The notes beneath the pieces were generated by a model. It was not told the origin of the DNA, ran no database searches, and saw nothing but the letters and a program-made list of their open reading frames with translations. A program made the translations under genes and the position numbers. A stretch of 64,000 nucleotides of DNA from Adiantum capillus-veneris (taxonomy: Eukaryota > Streptophyta > Polypodiopsida > Polypodiales > Pteridaceae): assembly GCA_014529385.2 (NCBI GenBank), contig CM043967.1, forward strand, positions 3,250,001-3,314,000. The letters are read 5' to 3'. The first letter of the stretch is position 1, and each line of letters starts with the position of its first letter. Of this stretch, positions 25,017 through 36,400 are shown piece after piece.

Positions 25017-28000
25017 GAAATGAAATGATATAATAATGTCTTCAATAGGCCAAAATGACCTATGAGACCAATCGATAAGAAACTTGTGAATCTGGTACCA
25101 TGTCTGAGTACAAAAAGAGAGATACTAAAATGAATCTAGAAGTGCTACTAGCTGGAATTGTGTGGGGTATGCGTGAACACTGATACAATGGGTGCCTAAT
25201 ACAAGAGAGAGATACAATGGGTGACTATCTATCATCATGTGTACCCTGGATGTCGAGATAATATGGCTCGAATCCTTTGTTGTAACTTGTCAATGCTGTG
25301 AAGCTCCTCATCGTGGGCGTCTCGATCTCCCTAGCTCCAATGACCGGTCAATGACAGTACCGCGGGTATGAGTATGAGTTGAGCTTTGCAGTGGTGTCTG
25401 CTCCTCTCTGTCTAGTGTCTAGTGTGCCCTCCTGGTCCTCATCCTGTCAATGGCTGTCTTTATCATCTCAGTGGTAAAGAAGGTACTCGTAGATGGGCAC
25501 GGCTTAGGAGGATCTAGAAGGGGTGTCTGTCCAACGACCGTATATAAGGATGTTGCATATTGACCCACACACATCAAGAGAAGTAATCATTGGGGGAGGG
25601 GAGTGCTCATAAAAGAAACGCCATGCCTCTCCTGAGTCTCTACTCAAGAAAACTGGTATAAGTCTCGTTCCATTTGAGCTAGGAATGCTCGCTTCTTCCG
25701 TCGCACAAGGTGCCTAAAGGCTATCCGAGACTGTCTGTGATTGATACTACTAGGAGAAGATCTCTCTGAAGCTGTGCTCTCGTCTGTCTACACTCCTTGT
25801 CATACCAACTGGTCTGAGGCATGGTCCCAAAACGGCGTTTGTGATTAGGTTGAGTGTGTGGGTATGCCTCTGCTCTGTTGCATCATGCAATGTCTCTGTT
25901 AGTAAAGTGGTGATCTCCTCCACTGAGAGTCTTGGCATGGTTGTTGTACATAGAGGACTATAGATCTCCTTTGTATAAACACAATCTCTCTGGTGTAAAT
26001 GTATAGCGGGTATTTGTCCTCCCTCCTGACACCTGGGCTGTACTGTACTGAAAGGAGAGGGAAAGTGTCAAGAGAGCATGATCCACTGCTACACCCACTG
26101 GTCTTGGTCCTACTGTGAAATCGTGAATGTAAGGAATGAACCTCGGATGTCCCATGAGATAGTCCACTGTGCTGGCCCCATGCCTGTGTGGAAAGCATGT
26201 GAAACCAGTTGCTCTAGAAAAACCTTGTAGGCCATTAAGTATCGCCAGAACATGTGTAGTCGCCATCTCCATGAGATGTCTCCCATACTCTGTCTGCTCT
26301 CTATCTTGTGAATGTCTATCAAGCCCCAAATCTCCTACATCCAGTTCTCTAAGCATCTCCTCTGAAGTGTCATAGAAGACTGTCTGAGCATTACCCGTTC
26401 GGGCATTGAAGTCCCCTAGGAGGATGATGTCACCATCCTTGGAAAACTCCCATATGTCATTGTCTAGGATTGAGAAAGGTGATTGACCTCTAGGCCCAGC
26501 ATAGACCGATGTACTGGGGGGAAATTAGCATATGGCAATGTATAAAAATCGGCCTGTGTCGGCCCTCAACCTCACCACATGTATCTAGCATGATCGTCTC
26601 TTTGTACAATGTGTAGAAGTGGTTGTAGCTCCTCTCATAATAATACTGCTACTCCCCCGATCCTCTGCTTCCATACTTAGATCGTGTATCAGTCCGGCAA
26701 GTTGTCTCCCATCTATATCCTGTCACATGTGGCATCATCTGTCCAGGGGCCTGATGAGTCTCTGAGAAGAAAATAATATCCTTGTCCCGAAAGCTATCCT
26801 CAAAGGCGCTCACATCCAACCTATAAGATCCATTACAATTCCAGGCTGCAATATGGTCCCATAGGTCTCACACCGTCATGTAGAGCGTTGCTCTACCATC
26901 ACCACCCGTGACCCGACCATCTCTGTAGAAGGCAGTCTTTCCCTTCTCCCTTGCTGTTGTGATCTGTGGCATCACCTCTCTCATGTGAGCTCGTTGCGAG
27001 AGGGTGAGATCATCACCGAGAAAAGTACATGTCTTCTTGAGGGTTGGCCTCTTCTTCAAGAACTCCTCCTCCAAGGAGGGGAAACGTAGTATGAGTGCTC
27101 TTTGCTTTGAGGACTCTCCCGGGCCTTCACTCCTCTTGCCCACCTTCCATGCCTTTGTGTGTAAAGGCTTCTCCATTCCCATCATGGACATGAGGCTTGT
27201 GACCTCTTTTTCAACATTATTGACATCCTTAAGGCTTGTGACCCTCACATGTAAGGCACATAGCCGCTTTCTTTGCTCTTCTTCGAGGGTCATGCTAATG
27301 ATGGCAGGTGTAGGAGAAGCTTCTTTACCTTTCCCTTTCTTGGCGACCTCGATCCATTTCTTGGCCGCCTCCACTTTCTTTTGTGTCTTGGTGATGACCT
27401 CGACCCAAGATGACTTCTTTTCCTCCTCCTCCTTGATGATCCGCACATGTTCTTTGATTGTGTCCAGCTCTTCCATCATGGAAGGCTGAAATTCCCCTTC
27501 TTCAAGTCGCCCACTTTTGACTTCAAGAAGCTCACCTTGGCTCACCTTGTAGATTACGGATGACCACTTTCTCCTCGAGCGAAGCGATCCTCCTACGCAT
27601 GCCATCTCTTTCTTCGGTCCATCTTTGAAAAATAGTGCTCCTCTCCTTCCTCCACTCTTCAACTTTGTTTCTCCATTCTCTCATTTCCTTCTCTATTGCC
27701 GACATCCTCTTCCCTGTCCGCATGAAAGAAAGAGGCTTTGTGGGCGGCTGGGGAGGGATGCGTCTTCTTATGTAAGGTGCAGCGGAATGAATGTTGTATT
27801 TTCTCAAGATTAGTGATCTTTATTGCTCAAGGTTCCTTTTAGTTCTTAGGGAAAGAGAGAGCTTTCCGTCTTGTAGAGTGCTGTGGTCACGAACAAAGTG
27901 AGTGGATATTGTGCGTGCAAGTGCATGAGACTGAGAGAAGGAGAGAGAAGAGATACGACACCCGAGAGGTTGTAAAACCCTCCTCCGAAGGCCCCACTCT

Positions 28001-30120
28001 CGTCGGCGAGAGTGGTCTATTCTTTGATTGCACAAGGTGTACAATGCGAATGCAATGAACTGATGCAATGGGACTATGCCGATGACGACGGCGACTTGGG
28101 CTGAAATCTGAGATCTTCTAGATGCTGAATTTCTTGGACTGTTTCAAGGCTGAAAATGGACTGTTTTCGTACTGTGCTTATGGCTGAAAATGGTTGTCCT
28201 TGTTGGGCTTAGGGATGAATAAAAACGCTGGCAAAAAACTTGGTCCTTGGCTGCGTTTTTGGGGGGAATCCTTTGGCTGGAAAAACTCTGGGAAAACGCT
28301 GGACAACAATGAGATTCTTTGCTGAAAATGGCAGTTTTTCCAAGTGCTAACAACCCCTTACCCTGCCGTGGTAGTCTGCTGCAATTCACTGATGATAATC
28401 GCTGATCTTGCTGAGGTTTGTCTGGCGTTAGCACATGCTGAAACGCTGCAGAACTGCCAGAGAATGCTAGCGTTAGTAGTTCTTGATGGGCTGCTGCCGG
28501 ATGGGGGTAAAACGCCAGGGCAAGCTGGACTTGGGAGGAGGGCGATAACAGAATCTGGAAAACGCCAGGAAGGGAGGGATCGGCTATGGAGAAAACGCTG
28601 GCTTAGGTGGGAGTGGCCTCGCCGAGGGAACGGAGAGGGTCTTGCTGAGAAGTTGCCTGTTGAGCGGGAAGCTCTTGCTGCCTCTTCTGCCAGAAAGTGC
28701 TAACTTGGGTTTGCTTATATATGAACTTAGCAAAATTGCCCTACCTACTTTTGTAGGAAAGTCACTTAAAAATAATACGTGAAAATCCCAATAAATAGGA
28801 AAATAGGCTAAATGCATTGGAAAATTTTATGCTAAGTGATTGGGCATGCACTGTCTACGAATAGACTCACAAAAGTGCCAGATCACTGCTAATCTAACTT
28901 GATCGGACTGACTGAACCCTGCTGTGGTGTAGCTTGTCCACGGACACATAAGGTTGGGATGTGTTACGTGACATCTTACACGGTGGGGAATGTAAGGTGC
29001 AGTGGAATGAATATTTGAACTTTGCTCAAGATGAGTGCTCCGAACTGTGCTCAAGGTTCCTTTTGTTCTTATGGAAGGGAGAGCCTTCCGTTCTTAATGA
29101 GAGAGTGCAATGATAACAAACAAAGTGAATGGACATTGTGCGTTTAAGTGTATGAGACGGAGAGATAGAGAGAGAAGAGAATACGACACCAGAGACGTTG
29201 TAAAACCCTCCTCCGAAGGTCTCACTCTCGTCGGTGAGAGTGGTCTACTATTGATTGCACAAACTGGTACAAAGTGAATGCATGTGACTGATGCAAGTCT
29301 AGGCTAGGTTGATGTCAACGACGGGGATGACGAGACCGACGCTATGGCTGAAATCTGCTACTCTTTATTTGCTGTCCAAAAACGCTGATAGGCTGAATTC
29401 TGCTGCGGCTGAAAACGCAAGAGAAAAGGCTGCTTTTGTTGGTCTTTATGGCTGAAAATCTGCGGTTCCTTGGGCTGAAAACTGATGGTCTTCATGGTTG
29501 AAAACTGCATGCACATAGAGGGCGATCTGGGTTCTGAAAAACGCTAGGGGCTGAGGTTGTCGTGCGGAGTAGCCTTGATGAAAAACGCCAGCGGCTGATG
29601 TCCTATGGCAATGATGCCTGCTGAAAAACGCTAGTGCTGATGTTGATGGAAAACGCTAGGGGTCTTCGCTTGGAGGGAAATCCACTAGGGTTCTTGCTGA
29701 GAGAAGTTGCATGTTAGCGATGGAGCTCCTGCTGCCTCTTCTGCCAATTAGTGCTAGTCTAGGTTTGCTTATATACAAACTTACTCAATTTGCCCTACCT
29801 ACTTTACAACAAAAGTCACAAAAAAATAATAAGTGAAAAATGTCAAAAATAGGGAAAATAGGCTAAATGCATTGGAAGCCCTTGAAGGATTCTGATGGGA
29901 ATGCTTATGATCATGCTGTGTGCAACCAGAGGATATGCATCTACACTAAGTGCCTGGGTATGCACGGTCTGCGAACAGACTGACAAAAGTGCTAGATCAC
30001 TTCTAAATCTAGACTGACTGGACTGACTGAACCCTTGTTGTGCTGTAGCTTGTCCACGGACACATAGGGTTGGATGTGTCACGTGACAGGGAAGCCGTTG
30101 GCACTTCTCCGATGCTTCCC

Positions 30121-30173
<53 letters not shown>

Positions 30174-30423
30174 AAAAATAAATAAAATACAAGAAACCCT
30201 AAAAAACAGCAAGACTCATGTGAAACTTTAAAAAACAGTAAAACACAGATTTGAAACCTAAAAAACAATGACGAAACCTTTAAAAAACAGTAAAATAACA
30301 GTTTCGAAACCCTACAAATAGCAAAAACACAGTGTTGAAACCCTAAAAACAACCAAAAAGCAATTTCAAAGCCCTAAAAACAACAAAGAAGAAGTGACAA
30401 AATCCTAAAAATAGTGAGAGACC

Positions 30424-30486
<63 letters not shown>

Positions 30487-33400
30487 CGACACGAAGCGGC
30501 GGAGCTCCGCTTCGAGATGCACTGGCCCCAAAGACTGGTGCCTCTTTTGGTATTTCGTTCCTATTGATGCTTCACAAGGTACAATGTCTGAGGATACCCT
30601 TGGAGTTGATCTCTAAACACGAAGTCTATACAGCTGGCCATGTTATCAACTGCCTGCGTTTTGTGCTTATGTTTGCACGTTGCGCCACATCGGTAGTCTG
30701 AATTGATTAGGCCCCTCAGACATGGTTAGTAAGTTTGTGGAGGGTTAGGTTTTATTAATCCTAACTCCCCTATGGCCTCTCGGCCATTATCTGCAAGTTG
30801 CCATAGCACAAACTTGTGACAGTATCCACTCTTCATATGGATCCTGTTGAAACAAGTAGAACCCTACCTTGTCAAGTATATGATCGATTCTAGGTATTGG
30901 AAACATGTTCTTCATGGTGATTTTATTAAGAGCCCTATAGTCGATGCATGTTACAAATCGCTGACGTGGCGGTACACAACACAGCAAATGATGTGGCAGA
31001 TTGTACAACAGCTTGCTAAAGTGGCACAACAATAGAGACTTCCCTGATTTTGCGTTGACTATTGACGTGGCAGAACAATACGGATTTCCGAGATTTGCAT
31101 TGACAATGCTGACGTGGCAGCCTGTACGGAATTCTGCAAATCACACTGGTGCTTTTTTCTTGGCAGCTTTTGGAACAAATTGCTTTTGGGATTCATTGCT
31201 TTAGAAACCAATTGCTTTTGAGTTTAACTTCTTTTGGGGCTCTGCTTTTGTCACAAAAATACGGAACCGAAAACTGACTGTTAAATGCAATTTATATACT
31301 CAAGAAACTTTGGGGAGAAAGAGAGAAAGCTTGACACATCATTGGGGACCAGAAGATGGGCTGGTCCCCCCCATAAAGAGAGTATCTTTATTACTAAGGG
31401 AGAATCTTTACAAGCACAGGAACGGGACAAAAAGCTCGTCCTTTATTCTTTCTTGTCCTTTTTCTTCTTCTGACTGAGAGAGTAGAAGAACTGCTCTCTG
31501 ACTACTGAGAGGATCTTTCTTCTTTTGTGAGATTTTGGGAAGCTCTCGTAGGCGAGAGTCTACCTTCTACAAAACTCATCGGAAGCTCTCATAAATGAGA
31601 GTCTATCTTCCGCTAACTGTGTCTCTTTGGACATAATCATTCCTGCAGTCAAACCACGAAAGAAACATGCAAAACACATGCACACACGCTTGCTGTAATT
31701 TTCTGCACATAACCAGAATTTATTACCTGAGCGCGTTCCAATGTTGAAACGGAGGTCCTTTTCGCGACAGAAATGCTCCAAACTTTGTGTATGTGTAGAG
31801 TAGGTAGAGAGGAATAAGATTCTATTGAAGCTTTGTTGAAATTCACCCTAATACGGGTGATTAGGGGTTGAAAACAGAGAATTTGCAGCCGTTAAACAAA
31901 TTCAGCCGAGTTTGTGCGGGGCAGCTTGTAGGGAACCTCAACGTTTATTCCCTCTTTTGAACAATAAAGAAATACCGAAAGGGGCGCCTAAGTTAGGGGC
32001 CAATCTGGTGTCCGTCTACTCATACAGGTGCAATCTAGCAGCCTGTATCCCTCTCCCCTTTGTTGTGTCTGGAAAGTACAGGTAAAATAGACGACTAATA
32101 ATGGGTGAAAGCTAAATCAAGGTTTGAAGTAAAGTCTACCGCCCTTTTTGGATTGAACAGGCCGGTTTCATTCTGTCATGACATCTGCTTCAAAGTCATC
32201 AGATAACCATGCTGCTGCAAAAATTTGCTTGAAATAAATCCATGTGGACGGAGCTTGCCCTTGAAGCAATAAAGTTGTCCACCATTGTCTCGCATTCCCT
32301 GTCAAGAAAGTGGCTGCCTTGCGGACCTTTGAAGCCTTTGTAAAGTTTCCCCTTGCATAGGCCTTGTCAAACTGCTGGAGGAATGAGAGAGCCTTCTTCC
32401 TGTCATCAAACCCTGTAAAGGTCGTGAATGTCACACCTTTGCCACCTTCTTTGTACGGAGTTGGCCTCTCCAGCGGCGTTAAATTGTCATATGGAAGTGA
32501 CTGAAACATGGGAACACTATTAGGGTTCATCTGTGTTCCTTGGCCGCTATTAACTTGACCTGGAAATGCCATATTTGGCTGTTGATTTGTAATTCCAGCC
32601 ATACCAAAATTTGCATGTGGCATCCCAAATTGGCCCTGAGTGCTCTGAAACCCTGGTTGCATACCCATGACACTGTACATGGGGTTAGGCATCATCGTTT
32701 GAGCACCCCCAAACACTGTTCCTGGCGTGTAAAACTGATTTCCAGGTGCATGACCAACCATGCTCTGGAATACCGATCCACCTCCAAAATAGCCAGGGTG
32801 TACTGAAGGTGGTGGGAAGACCTGTTGCATAGCCTGTAGGTTGCTTCCCTGCCCATTAGAACCAGCTATAGGCTGCTGAAAGGTGGCGGGCTGAACTGGT
32901 ACAGCTTGAAAGACTGGCATCTCAGCCACCTGTTATGTTGACCTCATTGTAGAGCGTCAACATAACTGTGCAAGATCTGGGTAGTCCTTGAGATCGGACT
33001 CAGTCATCCATTTTGCATCTAAAGGGGTGTAATGCTTGAACTTGACTACATACTTTCGATGTAGGCTCCTCGACTTTAGTTGTCTCTCAGAGTGGTGTAT
33101 TATTTGTTGAGGTTGAAGGATTTTCTCAGTCTCTTCGACTTCTGGAGGATCTTCTTGCACTGGCGCCACTGTAGGATGTCCAACATATGGTCGGAGGAGA
33201 CTGACATGAAAAGCATTATGGATGCGCCAGTGAGAAGGCAAATCCAATCTAAAAGTCACGTCATTGACTTTATCTATAATTTTGAAAGGGCCGTAAAATC
33301 GACGGGAAAGTTTTACAACTTTCCCTTTTCCAACCTGCTTTTTCAATCTAGCTTTCTCAAACCGAAGCAGGACATATTGTCCATTTTCAAGATTGAGATT

Positions 33401-36400
33401 CCTTCTGTGCTTGTCAGCTTTTCTCTTCTGTTGCTCTTGAGTACGTAGAATCGCTTGCTTTACTTGTTGATAGGCAATATCAATATTGCGCACAAATTCA
33501 TCTGCAACGAAGATGTTTTCTTTGGTAACCATAATAGGAAGTAAGAGTGGCTTCCCATAAATAATTTCGAAGGGAGCTTTCCTAGTTGAGAATGGATGGT
33601 ATTATTATACGCAAACTCAACTATCGGTAAATACTGTTCCCGTTCGGATTGTCGTTTCGAAACATAGCACTTGAGGAGGTCTAAAACAGTGGCATTAGCG
33701 ATTTCGCTTTGACCATCTGTTTGAGGATGATAAGCTGATGAAAAATCAAGCTTAATTCCCAAGTTTTCAAACAATGTCTGCCAAAATAGACTAGTCATGC
33801 GAGGATCTCTATCGTTGACAATAGTCTTTGGCAATTCATGATGTTTAAAAATCTGGGCTAGAAATATTCTAGCCATGTGATCAGCTTTGATCGTCTGCTT
33901 TACTGGAAGGAAATGTGCTTGTTTACTGAATCTGTCTACTATAGTCCAGATTGCATCATTTCCATTCTTGGATCTAGGAAGATCCGTAATAAAATCCATG
34001 GCAATACTTTCGCATGGCGTGTTAGACACAGGGAGTGGCTGAAGCTTGCCATAAAATTTATGTTCTTCATATTTTACTTTTTGGCAGACTAAACACTCAC
34101 GTACATGTTTTTCAATGTCCGCACGGAGTGTTGGCCAAAAGAAATACCTTTCGAGGGCACTAGTGGTAGCAGCAATTCCCCTATGCCCGACATAAGGAGA
34201 ATTATGTGCTTCATCCATCACCTTCTGTCGTAAGGGTTGAGCTATGCATATTGCTTGTTGACGATAGATCGTATTATCCCTAATGGAATAAGGTGGCCTT
34301 GAGTGACCAGCTTGAAGATCTGCCCAAATTGTAGCGAAGTCTGGATCTTGAGGATACATCTCACTGAGAGATTCTAGTTTCTCATGATAAATTGTTGTCG
34401 GTGCATTGATCTTTGGACGCCTGGAGAGAGCATCTGCAATTGCATTCTTTGTTCCAGAAGTGTGTAAAATCTGAAAATGGAACATTGAAAGAAAGTTGGC
34501 CCATCTCATCTGCTTTTCAGATAACTTTCTCTGTGTGAGAAAGTAGAAGACTTTGATGATCTGTCTTGATAATAAAATCAGCTCCTAACAGATAGTGTTT
34601 CCAAATGGAAAGAGCATGAATTACTGCCATTAGCTCTTTCTCGTATATGGAAACATGCAACTCTCTATCTTTAAGGCGTCGACTTTCGTAGGCTATGGCG
34701 TGACCCTCTTGGTTCAAGACTGCTCCTACACAATCTCCAAAGGCATCGCAGTATACCTCGAAAGGTTTACGAAGATCAGGGACGGTGAGAACAGGTTCGT
34801 GATTGAGTAGATACTTAAGCTTTTCAAAAGCTTGTTTTTGTCCAGACCCCCAATGGAATGGAATCCGCTTCTTTGTTAGGTCATTGAGGGGACTTGCTAT
34901 CGCGGCAAAGGCTCGAATGAAACGCCGATAATAGGAACAGAGGCCGAGGAAACTTCGTACATTATGTACTGTAGTTGGCGTAGGCCATTCTACAACTACT
35001 TGAATCTTATCAGGGTCCATTCTCACCTGGTTGTGAGATACTATATGGCCCAAATAGTGGATTTCTTTTAGAAAGAACTCGCTCTTCTTAGCATTCACAA
35101 ATAATTTGTGTTTGCGTAGTTCTTCAAACACTAATGCGAGATGCTTATAGTGTCGTCTTCCATCGCTGAGAAGATTAAGACGTCATCGAAGAAAATGCCT
35201 GTAAAGCTTCTATATGAGTGGAAGATTCTATCCATCATTCTGTTGAATGTGGCTGGTGCATTAGTGAGCCCAAAAGGCATCACTAGGAATTCATACAACC
35301 CGAAGGTTGTTCTAAATGAAGTCTTATGCACATCCTGAGGAGCTATATGGATTTGATGATAACTACTCTTCAAGTCTATACGACTAAAGACACTTGCTCC
35401 TTGTAACTTGTCAAGAATGTCGTCAATCCGAGGGATTGGAAATCGATTCTTAATTGTGATCTTGTTTAGAGATCTATAGTCTATGCACATGCGGAATGTG
35501 CCATCCTTTTTCTGTACTAGCAAGACAGGTGAACAATATGGAGAAGTACTAGGCCTTATTAAGCCCTTCTCCAAAAGTTCGTTAACTTGCTTGAGAATTT
35601 CCTCTTGCTGCATTAGACTAACTCGATAAGGGGGCTGATTTGGAGGAGATCTCCCCATAATCAAATCAATTGTATGATCCTCAGGTCGAGGAGGTGGGAG
35701 TTCATTTGGAAGTTCATCTGCGAAACAATCTTTAAAAATTTCTAATAACTTAAGTCTTTTTTGCTCTAAAGAGGAAGAAAGTTGTGAAGCAGACACATCT
35801 CTCTCTCTTGCAAGGTTGCATCCGTACCGTACATCGTACCTTACAGTTCAGTACGTACGGATAGGTTCCGTACACGGTTTTTTTTTTAATAATATTTATT
35901 GGGGGGTGTTTTTTTTGTGGGGTTTTTGGGTCTCCTGGGGGATCTCCCAATCCTATTTCAGCCGATTTCAGTCCTCATCATCATCTCCAGTCCTATTTTA
36001 GCCCTGTTTCAGCTGAGTGTGCGGTTTTTAGTGCTTACTAGTTATTAGAGTTAGGACTCCAGACTTCAGTCTTGGATTTATCATTTTCATGATTCATTAT
36101 GTATTTATTTTGATGCTCTTAGTTTTACGTGACCATGATAGCAGATATCTGATACTATTTGTTTGTAGACATTGGTCAATGGTTAGCTAATCTCAGCTTT
36201 GCCTTTTCATTGTTCAGTTAGAGTCGTGGACTCCATTTTTGGCATTTGTAACGGTGTACTGTTGATTTGCTAGTCTTTATTTGAAGTCTTAGTGAATACA
36301 TAAAGTAACTGTATGATGTACTCTCAGTCTTAGGCTTTGTGGAAAAAAGGACGAATTTTTACGTACCTAAAAACTCAATCCATTTTGTACTACGTACCTT

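Larger units (their letters stand above)
25013..30122 (-). mobile_element. LINE (family L1b), internally deleted, split by two solo LTRs
   Basis: Minus-strand LINE lying between (GA)n tracts at 30123 and 25012. In order: a short 5' part beginning ATGGGAAGCATCGG next to the TC tract, two solo LTRs (30088-28991 and 28973-27771), ORF1 (about 27770-26868), endonuclease (about 26850-25700), the first part of the RT linker ([12 protein letters not shown], about 25480), then directly the 3'UTR with GACCTATGAGACCA (plus strand 25057-25070). The RT core is deleted. Host LINE sequence rejoins exactly when each LTR and one target copy are set aside. Confidence 0.75.
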
